NCBI GenBank assembly: GCA_029219165.1
Contig: JAQXSW010000016.1
Location: 104,157-168,156, forward strand
DNA from: Oscillospiraceae bacterium
Lineage (GTDB): Bacteria; Bacillota; Clostridia; Oscillospirales; Acutalibacteraceae
DNA length: 64,000 nt
Reading direction: 5' to 3'
The translations under genes and the position numbers were made by a program. Numbering within the stretch: position 1 is the stretch's first letter; the number at the start of each line of letters is the position of its first letter. The notes under the pieces were generated by a model that made no database searches, had not been told where the DNA came from, and saw only the letters and a program-made list of their open reading frames with translations. This document shows positions 41,326 to 52,387 of the stretch, in pieces.

Positions 41326-41412
41326 TTAAAAGATTATTGGAAAGTGCACCGCGTTAAACGATGCACTTTCCTTATGCTATGTTAAATTAAGTTATAGAAA
41401 TGAGGAAAGACA

Positions 41413-42600
41413 ATGACTGAGAAATTTGAAAAGTTTGATATTCCGGCAGAATATGAAAAATATATGAAAGATTCATACACTGTCTTTCCTGGTTTCTGTG
41501 ACGTACACGTACATTTTAGGGAGCCCGGCTTCTCTTATAAGGAAACAATAAAAACAGGTTCAATGGCAGCGGCACATGGTGGTTATACAGCTGTTTGCAC
41601 AATGCCAAATTTAAACCCTGTGCCTGACAGTGTGGAACACTTAAATGAACAAATAGACATAATTGAAAAAGATGCAGTAATTAATGTATATCCGTATGCT
41701 GCAATTACAGTAGGCCAGAAAGGCGAAAAACTGGCTGATTTGTCCGGCATGAAAGATAAGGCCATTGCTTTTTCAGATGATGGAAGAGGTGTACAGTCAT
41801 CCGAAATGATGAAAGAGGCAATGACTAAAGCAAAATCTCTGTCAAAAATGATTGTTGCTCATTGTGAAGTGAATGACCTTTTAAATGGTGGCTATATTCA
41901 CGATGGTGTTTATGCTAAAGAACACGGCCATAAGGGAATTTGTTCTGAAAGCGAATATCTTCAAATTATGAGAGATATTGAACTTTCAAAGGAAACCGGT
42001 TGCCCATACCATGTTTGCCACATTTCTGCAAAGGAAAGTGTAGAGGCAATCAGAAAGGCAAAGAGAGAAGGCGTTAACATTACATGTGAGACCGCTCCTC
42101 ACTATCTTGTAATGTGTGACGAGGACCTAAAGGAAGAGGGCAGATTTAAAATGAATCCACCTCTTCGCGGTAGAGAGGACAAAGAAGCCCTTATTGAAGG
42201 TGTTCTTGACGGTACAATAGATGCCATTGCCACTGACCACGCACCCCATTCAAAAGAGGAAAAGTCAAAGGGCCTTTCCGGTTCTCCTTTTGGAATTGTA
42301 GGCCTTGAAACCGCATTCCCGGTCCTTTATACAAAGCTTGTTAAGACAGGCATTGTAAGTCTTGAAAAGATAATTGACCTACTTGTTTACTCTCCTAGAA
42401 ACAGATTTAATATTCCACTTTCAAGCGGAGACTTTTCTGTATGGGATTTAAACGATTCATATATTGTTAACCCGGATGATTTCCTTTCAATGGGAAAAGC
42501 TACTCCATTTGAAGGAGAAGAACTCTATGGAAGATGTCTGATGACATTTAAAGACTATAAACTTGTTTACATTGATGAAAGGAAACTTGGTATTAAATGA
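41413..42600 (+). CDS. pyrC: Dihydroorotase
   Basis: FCDVHVHFREPGFSYKETIKTGSMAAAHGGYTAVCTMPN; AIATDHAPHSKEEK. Confidence 0.97.
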   Translation: MTEKFEKFDIPAEYEKYMKDSYTVFPGFCDVHVHFREPGFSYKETIKTGSMAAAHGGYTAVCTMPNLNPVPDSVEHLNEQIDIIEKDAVINVYPYAAITVGQKGEKLADLSGMKDKAIAFSDDGRGVQSSEMMKEAMTKAKSLSKMIVAHCEVNDLLNGGYIHDGVYAKEHGHKGICSESEYLQIMRDIELSKETGCPYHVCHISAKESVEAIRKAKREGVNITCETAPHYLVMCDEDLKEEGRFKMNPPLRGREDKEALIEGVLDGTIDAIATDHAPHSKEEKSKGLSGSPFGIVGLETAFPVLYTKLVKTGIVSLEKIIDLLVYSPRNRFNIPLSSGDFSVWDLNDSYIVNPDDFLSMGKATPFEGEELYGRCLMTFKDYKLVYIDERKLGIK

Positions 42601-43331
42601 GACAGGAAATTTTTGAGATAACTGAAAACTTCGCTCTTACGAAGGATGTTTACAAGATGGTCCTTGAAGGAAATACTGAGGGAATTCGTGCCGGCCAGTT
42701 TGTAAACATTATGCTTTCCGGACTTTATCTTAGAAGACCTATTTCAGTGTGCGATGTATCCGATGGTCTCCTTACAATACTTTACAAAGTGGTTGGAAAG
42801 GGAACAAAGCAAATGGCAGAGACCCCTGTAGGAGAAACACTTGATATTCTAACAGGACTTGGCAATGGATATGACATTTCAGATTCAGGGGAAAGACCTC
42901 TTTTAATTGGTGGTGGTGTAGGTGTTCCACCAATGTATAAACTTTGCAAAGATTTAATTGCAGAAGGAAAAGATGTATCAGTAATACTCGGATTTAATAC
43001 TGAGTCTGAAATTTTCTATCAAAAAGAGTTTGAATCGCTTGGCGCAAAAGTTTATGTTACTACTGTTGACGGCACTTACGGTATAAAGGGTTTTGTAACT
43101 GAAGCCATGAAAGATATTGACTATACTTATGTTTATACTTGTGGTCCGGAACCAATGTTAAGAGCTGTTTATAACGCGTGTAAAACCGGTGCTCAGTTTA
43201 GCTTTGAAGAGCGAATGGGCTGTGGATTTGGCGCTTGTATGGGATGCTCTTGCAAGACTCTTTATGGAAATAAGAGAATTTGTAAGGACGGTCCTGTACT
43301 CACGAAGGAGGAAATTATATGGGAGAAATAA
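42597..43331 (+). CDS. pyrK: Dihydroorotate dehydrogenase electron transfer subunit
   Basis: LRRPISVCDV, LLIGGGVGVPPMYKL, C-terminal ERMGCGFGACMGCSCKT [2Fe-2S]. Confidence 0.97.
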   Translation: MRQEIFEITENFALTKDVYKMVLEGNTEGIRAGQFVNIMLSGLYLRRPISVCDVSDGLLTILYKVVGKGTKQMAETPVGETLDILTGLGNGYDISDSGERPLLIGGGVGVPPMYKLCKDLIAEGKDVSVILGFNTESEIFYQKEFESLGAKVYVTTVDGTYGIKGFVTEAMKDIDYTYVYTCGPEPMLRAVYNACKTGAQFSFEERMGCGFGACMGCSCKTLYGNKRICKDGPVLTKEEIIWEK

Positions 43332-44242
43332 ATCGCCTTTCTACTACACTCTGTGGAATTGAACTTGAAAACCCGGTAATTCCTGCTTCAGGAACTTTTG
43401 GATTTGGCTATGAATTTGCTGAATACTATGACATTAATAAGCTTGGAACATTTTCATTCAAGGGAACAACTAAGGAACCTCGTTTTGGAAATCCAACACC
43501 TAGGATTGCAGAATGTACAAGTGGCATGATAAATGCTGTAGGGCTTCAAAATCCGGGTGTTGATGCTGTAATTGGAAATGAACTTCCAAAGCTTAGAAAA
43601 GTCTTTCACAAGCCTGTTATGGCAAATGTATCAGGTTTTAGTGTTGAAGAGTATGCATATACCTGTCAAAGAATAAATGACTGCCCGGAAGTTGGTTGGA
43701 TTGAAGTAAATGTAAGTTGTCCAAACGTTCACGGTGGTGGAATGAGTTTTGGTACAGATCCAAATGCCGCTGCCGAAGTTACAAGAGCAGTAAAGGCTGT
43801 TACAACAAAGCCTGTAATTATTAAACTGTCACCAAACGTTACTGATATTGTTTCAATAGCAAAGAAATGCGAAGAGGCGGGAGCAGACGGAATTAGCCTT
43901 ATAAATACTCTTCTTGGTATGAGAATCAATTTAAAAACAGGAAAACCGGTCATTGCCAATAAGATGGGTGGATTTTCAGGAAGCGCAATTTTTCCGGTTG
44001 CTGTTCGCATGGTTTATCAAGTTTCTTCTGCTGTAAACATTCCTGTAGTTGGAATGGGTGGTGTATCCACCGCAGAGGATGTTATTGAAATGATGATGGC
44101 CGGTGCTACTGCAGTTGAAGTGGGCGCAGCAAATCTAATTAATCCATGCGCATGTCTTGATATTATCAATGACTTGCCAAGAGTTATGGATGAATACGGT
44201 ATTTCCAGTCTTTCTGATATTATTGGAAAGTCTCATGAATAA
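43319..44242 (+). CDS. pyrD: Dihydroorotate dehydrogenase B catalytic subunit
   Basis: [46 protein letters not shown]. Confidence 0.97.
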   Translation: MGEINRLSTTLCGIELENPVIPASGTFGFGYEFAEYYDINKLGTFSFKGTTKEPRFGNPTPRIAECTSGMINAVGLQNPGVDAVIGNELPKLRKVFHKPVMANVSGFSVEEYAYTCQRINDCPEVGWIEVNVSCPNVHGGGMSFGTDPNAAAEVTRAVKAVTTKPVIIKLSPNVTDIVSIAKKCEEAGADGISLINTLLGMRINLKTGKPVIANKMGGFSGSAIFPVAVRMVYQVSSAVNIPVVGMGGVSTAEDVIEMMMAGATAVEVGAANLINPCACLDIINDLPRVMDEYGISSLSDIIGKSHE

Positions 44243-44265
44243 AAAACTTTAAAAGGAGTATTAAA

Positions 44266-44964
44266 ATGGGTAAAGACGTAATCATAGCATGTGACTTCGC
44301 CAGTGCCGAGGAAACATTTAAGTTCCTTGATAAGTTCACAGAGGATAAGCCTTTTGTAAAGATAGGCATGGAACTCTTTTATGCAGAGGGTCCGCAAATT
44401 GTTAGAGAAATTAAGGCTCGTGGACATAAAATCTTCCTGGATTTAAAACTTCACGACATTCCAAATACAGTTAAAAAGTCTATGGCTGTTCTGTCAAAAC
44501 TTGACGTAGATATGACAAACGTTCATGCTTCCGGTACTAAGAGAATGATGGAGGGTGCTTTGGAAGGCCTTACCAGACCGGATGGCACAAGACCAATTCT
44601 TATTGCTGTTACACAACTAACATCTACAGATCAGGAGAGCATGGAAAATGACCTTTTAATTCATGAACCTATAGATAAGGTTGTTATGCATTATGCAAAG
44701 AATGCAAGTGAGGCCGGCCTGGACGGAGTAGTCTGTTCGCCGCTTGAGGCTTCAAAGGTTCATGAAACCTGTGGAAAGAATTTCTTGACTGTTACACCGG
44801 GCGTACGTTTTGCTGATGGTGACGTTGGTGACCAAAAGCGTGTTATGACGCCGGCACAGGCAAAAGAAATTGGCTCAGACTACATTGTTGTAGGCCGACC
44901 AATTACACAGGCTGAAGATCCGGTTGCAGCTTACAACAGATGCGTTTCTGAATTTGTAGGCTAA
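44266..44964 (+). CDS. pyrF: Orotidine-5'-phosphate decarboxylase
   Basis: [49 protein letters not shown]. Confidence 0.97.
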   Translation: MGKDVIIACDFASAEETFKFLDKFTEDKPFVKIGMELFYAEGPQIVREIKARGHKIFLDLKLHDIPNTVKKSMAVLSKLDVDMTNVHASGTKRMMEGALEGLTRPDGTRPILIAVTQLTSTDQESMENDLLIHEPIDKVVMHYAKNASEAGLDGVVCSPLEASKVHETCGKNFLTVTPGVRFADGDVGDQKRVMTPAQAKEIGSDYIVVGRPITQAEDPVAAYNRCVSEFVG

Positions 44965-45008
44965 ACATAAGTTTAAAATATAGATTTATATATACGGGGG
45001 GCGCTAAA

Positions 45009-45638
45009 ATGCAAAAATTAATTGCTAAAGATTTGCTTAAGATTAAGGCGGTTTTCTTTAGTCCGGATGAACCTTTTACTTGGGCTTCCGGAATAAAGAG
45101 TCCGGTTTACTGTGATAACAGACTTACTCTTACAGCACCGGAAGTTAGAACTGATGTTGAAACAGGTCTTGCAAAGCTAATAAAGGAAAATTACCCTGAT
45201 GCTGAGGTTCTTATGGGTACATCAACAGCCGGTATTGCACATGCTGCAATTACAGCTCACATTATGAATCTTCCTATGGGTTATGTCCGTTCAGGTGCAA
45301 AAGACCACGGCAGGCAAAATCAAATTGAAGGAAGGCTTGAAAAAGGGCAGAAGGTTGTAGTTGTTGAAGATTTAATTTCAACAGGCGGTTCTGTTATTGA
45401 AGTTGTAAATGTTCTTCGTGAGGCCGGAGCAGAAGTACTTGGTGTTGTAAGTATTTTCACATATGGTATGCAGAAAGGTCTTGACAGACTTAAAGAGAAC
45501 AATGTTAAAAATATTTCTCTTACAAACTTTGATGTAATTGCAGAAGTTGCAGCAGAGGAAGGTTACATTAAACCGGAAGATATTGAAAGACTTATTAAAT
45601 TTAGAAATAACCCATCTGATGAAAGTTGGATTAAATAA
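45009..45638 (+). CDS. pyrE: Orotate phosphoribosyltransferase
   Basis: FTWASGIKSPVYCDNR; VVVVEDLISTGGSVIEVV. Confidence 0.97.
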   Translation: MQKLIAKDLLKIKAVFFSPDEPFTWASGIKSPVYCDNRLTLTAPEVRTDVETGLAKLIKENYPDAEVLMGTSTAGIAHAAITAHIMNLPMGYVRSGAKDHGRQNQIEGRLEKGQKVVVVEDLISTGGSVIEVVNVLREAGAEVLGVVSIFTYGMQKGLDRLKENNVKNISLTNFDVIAEVAAEEGYIKPEDIERLIKFRNNPSDESWIK

Positions 45639-45671
45639 TAAAATGAATTATACAGAAAAGGAGTATTTAGC

Positions 45672-46589
45672 ATGAAAGACTTAATTGATATCCGAGATCT
45701 TACTGAGGCAGAAATAGATGAATTAGTTTCAACTGCTGAAGATATTATTGAAAATCCTGATAAATACGCTGAGGTTTGTAAGCGTAAGAAAATTGCCACT
45801 TTATTTTATGAACCTTCAACACGTACTCGCCTCAGCTTTGAGGCTGCAATGCTTGAACTTGGAGGATCTGTTATTGGATTCTCCGCAGCAGCAGACTCCT
45901 CGGCAGCAAAGGGTGAAAGTGTAGCAGATACAGCAAAGACTGTTGAGTGCTTTGCTGATATCATTGCAATGCGTCACCCAAAAGAAGGTGCCCCATACGT
46001 TGCATCTAAGAATGTAGATATTCCGGTTATTAATGCCGGTGACGGTGGTCATAACCACCCAACCCAGACATTAACTGACCTTCTTACTATTCACAGAGAA
46101 AAGGGCACCTTTGAAAACCTCGTCATAGGCTGCTGCGGCGACTTAAAATTTGGCAGAACCGTTCACTCACTTATTTCTGCCATGTCAAGATATAAGGGTG
46201 TTAAGTTTGTTCTCATTTCACCGGAAGAACTTAAAGTACCGGAAAATGTAAAGACAGAAATTCTTGATAAAAACAATATCCCTTATGTAGAAACAATATC
46301 TCTTGAGGATGCTATGCCGGAACTTGATATTCTTTACATGACAAGAGTTCAACGCGAACGTTTCTTCAATGAGGCTGACTACGTAAGACTTAAGGACACA
46401 TACATTTTGACTCCGGAAAAGCTTGAAAATGCAAAGAAAGATCTTTCAATTCTTCATCCGCTTCCAAGAGTAAATGAAATTTCTGTTGAAATAGATAAGG
46501 ATCCACGTGCTGTTTACTTTAGACAAGTTAAAAACGGTAAGTTTATAAGAATGGCTCTTATTATGAAATTACTTGGAATTAAGGCATAA
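45672..46589 (+). CDS. pyrB: Aspartate carbamoyltransferase catalytic subunit
   Basis: [30 protein letters not shown]. Confidence 0.98.
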   Translation: MKDLIDIRDLTEAEIDELVSTAEDIIENPDKYAEVCKRKKIATLFYEPSTRTRLSFEAAMLELGGSVIGFSAAADSSAAKGESVADTAKTVECFADIIAMRHPKEGAPYVASKNVDIPVINAGDGGHNHPTQTLTDLLTIHREKGTFENLVIGCCGDLKFGRTVHSLISAMSRYKGVKFVLISPEELKVPENVKTEILDKNNIPYVETISLEDAMPELDILYMTRVQRERFFNEADYVRLKDTYILTPEKLENAKKDLSILHPLPRVNEISVEIDKDPRAVYFRQVKNGKFIRMALIMKLLGIKA

Positions 46590-46602
46590 GGAGGAATAAA
46601 TA

Positions 46603-47019
46603 ATGATTATAGGAAGCATTGTAAACGGACTTGTTATTGACCATATTCCTGCCGGAAAGGGTATGGAACTTTATCACTTTTTAAAACTTGATGAACTTTC
46701 ATGTGAAGTAGCAATCATTAAGAACGCTCCATCAGAGAAATATGGAAAGAAAGATATTATAAAGGTTAATGAGGTTATTGAACTTGATCTTGATATTCTT
46801 GGTTATATTGCTCCTCAAATAACTGTTGATATTATTAAGAACGGAGAAAGAGTTGACAAAATGCATCCGGCTCTTCCACAGACAATTACAAACGTAATTA
46901 AATGTAAAAATCCAAGATGCATTACATCCATTGAACAGGAACTTGATCAGGTGTTTAAATTAACCGATGTTGTAACTAAAACATATAGATGCATATATTG
47001 TGAATCTTTAGCTAAATAA
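46603..47019 (+). CDS. pyrI: Aspartate carbamoyltransferase regulatory subunit
   Basis: IDHIPAGKGMELYHFLKL; zinc cysteines CKNPRCI...YRCIYC. Confidence 0.96.
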   Translation: MIIGSIVNGLVIDHIPAGKGMELYHFLKLDELSCEVAIIKNAPSEKYGKKDIIKVNEVIELDLDILGYIAPQITVDIIKNGERVDKMHPALPQTITNVIKCKNPRCITSIEQELDQVFKLTDVVTKTYRCIYCESLAK

Positions 47020-47149
47020 CTCACTTTTTAGATAATTAAATCTAAGCTAATTTAAGTTTTTGTGAATTGTATACAATTAATTGAATATACAAAGCTAATT
47101 TTAGTTAATTGGTTTATATACAGTTTATTAATAATGTGATAACATATTT

Positions 47150-47203
47150 ACGCTCAGTATGGAGTACTAATTTGTACTTATACTGAGCGTTTTATTCTTT
47201 TTA
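47150..47203 (+). terminator. Terminator/attenuator hairpin upstream of CotH gene
   Basis: ACGCTCAGTAT..AGTA..TACT..ATACTGAGCGT followed by TTTATTCTTTTT. Confidence 0.8.
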
Positions 47204-47219
47204 ATAGGAGATATTTTAT

Positions 47220-49553
47220 ATGACGAAGAAGGTAATTGCTGTTCTTCTTGTCCTGTGTATGTGTTTTACTTTAACACCTGTAATGGGACTTTCAGTTTCA
47301 GCTGAAAGTGGAGAAAATACTGAAACAGTGACAGAAGAAACAAACGAACAAAATCTTGATTTAACAGCAGCTGTTGGTGTTATTAAGGATTCTCTTAATA
47401 AAACCATAAAGAAATATGGCGTTGAAAGTATTTTCAATGTTAAATTCTTTGTTTCAGCTGATGAATCAGCAGGTCTTACAGGAAATGTATCAGTAAAATT
47501 TGATAAAATAGGTACATCTGCAACAATCTATTTACCGGGTTCAGCTGATGATACTAAGTTGTTCTTATCTTGGGATAACAATGATCTTAAAGTATCTTAT
47601 GGAAATAAACTCTTTTCAAGTGGAGAATTGCAAATTCCTGAAGACGGAAGAAGTATGACATTCGTTATTTCAAACGGTTTAAAAACATCAAAAATTTCCC
47701 TTAAAACAATGAAAGGTTCAGAGGACGTTGCGGCAATGTTCTTAAACCTTGATGAGTCAATGGGAACAATTGCAGATATGAATGCCGATCCTGATCACGA
47801 AACTGAATGTTTTGGTGAAATTAACTTTGATGAAGATTTGAATGGATACATAAGCATTAAAGGTCGTGGCAATTCAACTTGGACAAAGGAAAAGAAACCA
47901 TATAACATAACATTTTATAAAGATGATACATTTAAGAAAAAGAAGAGTGTAGAGCTTGTTGACGGTGTAAAGGCTAAGAAATGGTCTTTACTTGCAAATT
48001 ATCTAGATGTATCTCTTTTGAGAAATAAGATAGGTCTTGATCTTGCTTCAGATCTTGGAATTGGTCTTGAAACAAGATTTGTTGACCTTTACATGAATGG
48101 AGAATTTCTTGGAAATTATCTTCTTACTCCAAAGAATGACTATCAGTCACCGGATGGCGGTTACTCACTTGAAAATGATAACTATTTAAGTGAATCCGAA
48201 AATGGAGAGCTTAAAGATACACAATTTGATCTCCCAGGTATGTTTGAAATTGGTAACATTGTAGGAGACGGATTTTATAGTAAAATTACAATTAAAGATG
48301 TTGGTGACGACGCATTAGATGCAGGTGTTACTTTAGATGATATTCAGTCTTATGTAACAGAAGCTTGGTATGCGATTCTTGATTATGATTCAGAGGAATA
48401 TCAAAAGTACTTTGATATAGTATCTTGGTCAAAGATGTACTTAATGTATGAAGTATGTAAGACATACGACGCATTCTCAGGAAGTATATTAATGCATAGG
48501 GATGGTCTTACAGAAAATGATAAGCTTATTGCCGGACCAACATGGGATATGGATACAACATTTGGTCGTACAATGTATAAGTTCTTCTCCGGAATTACAT
48601 TAGGAAATCAGATTTCCGCCGAAGGTCTTTATATTGATAAAATTGGTCTTTCAGCTTCAGATAAACCAGTATGTCTTCTTCAGGAACTTGGTAAGCATGA
48701 AAGCTTTATGAACCAGGTTGCAAAGACTTATGCTGAATATCAGTGGGCATTTGATAAAGCGGTTGAAAATGTTTATATTCAACAGGATGTAATTGCAAAG
48801 TCAGCTGAAATGAATAATGATCTTTGGGGTATTCATCACCTTCACGTATATTTTGTTCCTGTACCGCTTACAATAGGTTCCGGTAAATATCAACTTCATT
48901 ATGAAGTTACAAAAGACTGGAATGCATATGTAAATAATATGCATGAGTTTGTTGAAAAGCGTGTAATGTATCTCAGTGATATTTTCACCACACCAGTTCC
49001 GGAAGGAAAGATTGTCGGCAATACAGACACCCAAAATGGTGGTAAAGTTACTCTTGAGGCAGTTGTTACAAACGGAAACAATCCGACATATCAGTGGCAG
49101 TCATCTACTGACGGAATTAACTGGGCAGATCTTGAAAATCAAAACAAATCAATTCTTACTTTAAATGCTAATGATATTGAAAATGAAACAATGTATCGTT
49201 GTATTGTCACAAATAAAGCTATGAAGCCAATTTCATACAAAGAAGGCGAATTTACTGTTTCAGAAAATGCAATAATTGGACCTGTTAGTATTAAAGTTAA
49301 CTCAGAAGTGGATACTACAGAAGAAACTTTAAATGAAAATGCAGTAGCACCAACTGAGTCAGAGACAGCTCAGGCAGAGTCAACAACAGCTCAGGTAGAG
49401 TCAACAACAGCTTCAAATGAGACTACAGTATCTACAAATGAGCCGACAACAGTTGAATCAACAACAAACAGCAATACACAAGTAAAAACAAATGAAAACA
49501 TCAGTAAATTACTTGGTGCTCTTGATAAATTAATTAGAAATAAAATAAAATAA
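47220..49553 (+). CDS. Secreted CotH kinase-family protein with Ig-like domain and Ser/Thr-rich tail
   Basis: Signal peptide; IKGRGNSTWTKEKKPYNITFYK; AGPTWDMDTTFG; Ig-like PTYQWQSSTDGINWADL; low-complexity STTAQVESTTAS tail. Confidence 0.9.
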   Translation: MTKKVIAVLLVLCMCFTLTPVMGLSVSAESGENTETVTEETNEQNLDLTAAVGVIKDSLNKTIKKYGVESIFNVKFFVSADESAGLTGNVSVKFDKIGTSATIYLPGSADDTKLFLSWDNNDLKVSYGNKLFSSGELQIPEDGRSMTFVISNGLKTSKISLKTMKGSEDVAAMFLNLDESMGTIADMNADPDHETECFGEINFDEDLNGYISIKGRGNSTWTKEKKPYNITFYKDDTFKKKKSVELVDGVKAKKWSLLANYLDVSLLRNKIGLDLASDLGIGLETRFVDLYMNGEFLGNYLLTPKNDYQSPDGGYSLENDNYLSESENGELKDTQFDLPGMFEIGNIVGDGFYSKITIKDVGDDALDAGVTLDDIQSYVTEAWYAILDYDSEEYQKYFDIVSWSKMYLMYEVCKTYDAFSGSILMHRDGLTENDKLIAGPTWDMDTTFGRTMYKFFSGITLGNQISAEGLYIDKIGLSASDKPVCLLQELGKHESFMNQVAKTYAEYQWAFDKAVENVYIQQDVIAKSAEMNNDLWGIHHLHVYFVPVPLTIGSGKYQLHYEVTKDWNAYVNNMHEFVEKRVMYLSDIFTTPVPEGKIVGNTDTQNGGKVTLEAVVTNGNNPTYQWQSSTDGINWADLENQNKSILTLNANDIENETMYRCIVTNKAMKPISYKEGEFTVSENAIIGPVSIKVNSEVDTTEETLNENAVAPTESETAQAESTTAQVESTTASNETTVSTNEPTTVESTTNSNTQVKTNENISKLLGALDKLIRNKIK

Positions 49554-49728
49554 AAAACTGCAAACTGACTTCTCTTTTCAGGAGAAGTCAGTTTTTTTAG
49601 TTGTACTCATGTCTTTTTTGCTATTTATTTCATTTTTTAGAAAAATTTGGCGTATTAACACAGTCCATATCTGCTGATATAATACAACCTGCATATATGC
49701 AAAATATCATGCAAATGAGGTGAAATAA

Positions 49729-50712
49729 TTGAAAAGAACTTTATCAGTTATTTTGACTATGATAATAATTCTAGGTGTGCTTATAATGCCTATAGAAGCA
49801 AATGCTGCAACACTTACTTCACAGGCAGGTGTTGTATCGGTTACCAGTGGTAGACTTAACGTGAGAAAAAGTCCTTCAACAAGCGCCGCTGTACAGACTT
49901 CATTGAATAAAGGTAGTTATGTTACCCTAATATCAAAATCAGGTTCCTGGTGGTACGTAGAGTACGGTAATGGTCAATACGGATACTGTCATGCAGATTA
50001 CATAAAGACTGTATCAAGTAATACCGCTACCGTTAAGCTTTCATCAGGTACTCTTAATGTAAGAAGTGGAGCAGGGACATCATACTCAAAGATAGGAAGT
50101 CTTCCAAACGGTAAGGTAGTACTTGTTCTTTCAACTTCAAATGGTTGGAGTAGAATTTTATATAACGGCATAAAAACCGGTTATGTAAGTGCAAACTATC
50201 TTTCTACAGGGTCATCTGGATCCGGTGCATCAAATTATTCTGCAGTTTCATTGACTGTGCCGAGTTTCAAGCAAACTGACAGCAGATGGGCAAATGTTAA
50301 ACTTGGATCTTCAAGCAAGACAATTGCTCAGGCAGGCTGTGCTACAACAGCCATTGCAATGATTGAGTCATATAGAACAGGTTCGACTATTTATCCGGAT
50401 GCTATGTCAAAGAAACTAAGCTATTCATCATCAGGTGACCTTTATTGGCCAAGCAACTATACAGTTGTTACAAATAGTTCCGGATACCTAAATGGTATAT
50501 ACAACCAACTTAAAGCGGGAAAACCTGTACTGTTTGGTGCTAAAACTTCTGCAGGTAGACAACACTGGGTTGTAATCAAAGGTTTTTCAGGCGGCACTAG
50601 TCTTTCTGCATCAAGGTTTACAATTAATGACCCGGGCTCAAACACACGCACAAATTTACAGCAATTGCTTAATGAGTATCCGATATTTTATAAGTATTTC
50701 TATTATAAGTAA
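49729..50712 (+). CDS. Secreted protein: two bacterial SH3 domains + C39-like peptidase domain
   Basis: Signal peptide, LNVRKSPSTSAAVQTSLNKGSYV and LNVRSGAGTSYSKIGSLPNGKVV repeats, C-terminal VPSFKQTDSRWANVKLG...AGCATTAIAMI...HWVVIKGF; TTG start. Confidence 0.9.
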   Translation: MKRTLSVILTMIIILGVLIMPIEANAATLTSQAGVVSVTSGRLNVRKSPSTSAAVQTSLNKGSYVTLISKSGSWWYVEYGNGQYGYCHADYIKTVSSNTATVKLSSGTLNVRSGAGTSYSKIGSLPNGKVVLVLSTSNGWSRILYNGIKTGYVSANYLSTGSSGSGASNYSAVSLTVPSFKQTDSRWANVKLGSSSKTIAQAGCATTAIAMIESYRTGSTIYPDAMSKKLSYSSSGDLYWPSNYTVVTNSSGYLNGIYNQLKAGKPVLFGAKTSAGRQHWVVIKGFSGGTSLSASRFTINDPGSNTRTNLQQLLNEYPIFYKYFYYK

Positions 50713-50777
50713 AATTTAGGTATAAAAATTTCCCCTTAAGTACAACTACTTAAGGGGAATTATAATTATACGTTAAA

Positions 50778-51983
50778 TTACATGTTTCCAAATACTTGAA
50801 GAAGGAAACCGGCAGCAACAGCCGAACCAATTACACCGGCAACGTTTGGACCCATAGCATGCATGAGGAGGAAGTTTGAAGGATTTGCCTTCTGACCTTC
50901 AACCTGAGCAACACGGGCAGCCATAGGAACAGCTGATACACCTGCTGAACCAATGAGTGGATTAATCTTGCCCTTTGTAAGGAAGCACATGAGTTTTCCA
51001 AGAAGAAGTCCACCAATTGTTGAAAATGCAAATGCAATAAGACCAAGAACAACAATCTTAAGTGTTTCAAGCTTTAAGAATGTGTCATATCTTGCTGTTG
51101 CACCAACAGATATTGAAAGGAATATTGTTACAATATTCATAAGGTTATTTTGAGCTGTATCTGAAAGTCTGTCTGTAACTCCACACTCTTTAAGAAGGTT
51201 ACCAAGCATGAGACATCCAAGAAGAGGCGCAACAGATGGAAGGATAAGAACAGTAAGAATTGTTACAACAATAGGGAAGATAATTTTTTCTTTCTTTGAA
51301 ACAGTTCTAAGTGTTTCCATCTTAATTTTACGCTCTTTTTCAGTTGTAAGAAGTCTCATAAGAGGTGGCTGAATAAGAGGAATGAGAGCCATGTATGAAT
51401 ATGCCGCAATTGCAATTGGAGCAAGAAGGTTTGGAGCTAAGATCTTTGTAAGCCAAATGGCTGTTGGACCATCTGCGCCACCAATGATAGCAATTGATGC
51501 AGCTTCATTTCCTTGGAATCCAAGGAGAACCGCCATAATAAGAGCACAGTATACACCTAGCTGAGCTGCAGCACCTAAAAGAAGTGATTTAGGATTTGCA
51601 ATCATAGGAGAGAAGTCTGTCATGGCACCAACACCTAGGAAAATAAGTGAAGGATAAAGTCCTGTTTTAACACCTATGTATAGGATATCAAGAAGGCCAC
51701 CATGCCTTAGAATTTCTCCATAATTTATAGGCTGTACAACACCATCTACAACATTAATCCAATAATCCGGATTGTAAAGTGGTGTGTCGTTGATTGAAAT
51801 AGGTAAGTTTGTAAGGAGCATACCGAAAGCAATACCAACAAGAAGCAATGGCTCAAACTTCTTACCAATACCAAGGTAAAGAAGAACACAGGCAACAATA
51901 AGCATTATTACCTGACGAATGTCGGTGATATTTGCAAAACCGGAAGAGGCTACAATACCACTTAAAGTGTCAAGTATGTTCAT
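50778..51983 (-). CDS. oadB: Na+-transporting carboxylic acid decarboxylase beta subunit
   Basis: IGGADGPTAIWLTKILAPNLL; SAGVSAVPMAARV; FLLMHAMGPNVAGVIGSAVAAG. Confidence 0.96.
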   Translation of the reverse strand: MNILDTLSGIVASSGFANITDIRQVIMLIVACVLLYLGIGKKFEPLLLVGIAFGMLLTNLPISINDTPLYNPDYWINVVDGVVQPINYGEILRHGGLLDILYIGVKTGLYPSLIFLGVGAMTDFSPMIANPKSLLLGAAAQLGVYCALIMAVLLGFQGNEAASIAIIGGADGPTAIWLTKILAPNLLAPIAIAAYSYMALIPLIQPPLMRLLTTEKERKIKMETLRTVSKKEKIIFPIVVTILTVLILPSVAPLLGCLMLGNLLKECGVTDRLSDTAQNNLMNIVTIFLSISVGATARYDTFLKLETLKIVVLGLIAFAFSTIGGLLLGKLMCFLTKGKINPLIGSAGVSAVPMAARVAQVEGQKANPSNFLLMHAMGPNVAGVIGSAVAAGFLLQVFGNM

Positions 51984-51996
51984 TTAAGGGGCCTCC

Positions 51997-52386
51997 TTAT
52001 GCAAGTTCTGCTAAAGCAGCACCTGTTTCAACAGATGAGCCCTTATTAGCAAGGATTTTTGTTACAGTACCGTCAGTTGGAGCAAGTACTTCATTTTCCA
52101 TCTTCATTGCTTCAATAATAAACATAAGGTCACCGGCTTTTACTTTTTGGCCTGCTGTTACCTTAACTTCAAGAACAGTACCCGGAAGTGGAGAAGTTAC
52201 AGCATTAGCTCCAGCTGTAGGTGTAGCCACAGGAGCAGCAGTAGTAGTAGCCGGTGCTGCAACCGGAACAGCTGCCGGAGCAGGAGCTGCAGGTGCCATA
52301 GCCTCGTATTCATCTACAAGGATAGCTTCACCTTTTTCAACTTCAACTTCGTATATTTTACCGTTTAATGTAACTTTGTATTTCAT
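51997..52386 (-). CDS. Biotin carboxyl carrier protein of the decarboxylase
   Basis: Pro/Ala linker and biotinylation motif IEAMKMENEV; start at MKYKVTLNGKIYEVEVEKGE. Confidence 0.95.
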   Translation of the reverse strand: MKYKVTLNGKIYEVEVEKGEAILVDEYEAMAPAAPAPAAVPVAAPATTTAAPVATPTAGANAVTSPLPGTVLEVKVTAGQKVKAGDLMFIIEAMKMENEVLAPTDGTVTKILANKGSSVETGAALAELA

Positions 52387-52387
52387 G

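Noticed and set aside
41339-41371. GGAAAGTGCA..TGCACTTTCC hairpin between uraA and pyrC as a second attenuator
   Set aside because: Perfect 10-bp stem but no U-tract after it (TTATGC); more likely RNA processing/stability or a weak pause.
49321-49500. Thr/Ser-rich repeats at the CotH C-terminus considered as a separate tandem-repeat locus
   Set aside because: Short degenerate low-complexity linker typical of secreted proteins; no sortase LPxTG motif or regular repeat unit.
52147-52368. Ser/Arg/Cys-rich 73-aa plus-strand ORF
   Set aside because: Antisense translation of the Ala/Pro-rich linker of the biotin carrier protein; low-complexity artefact.
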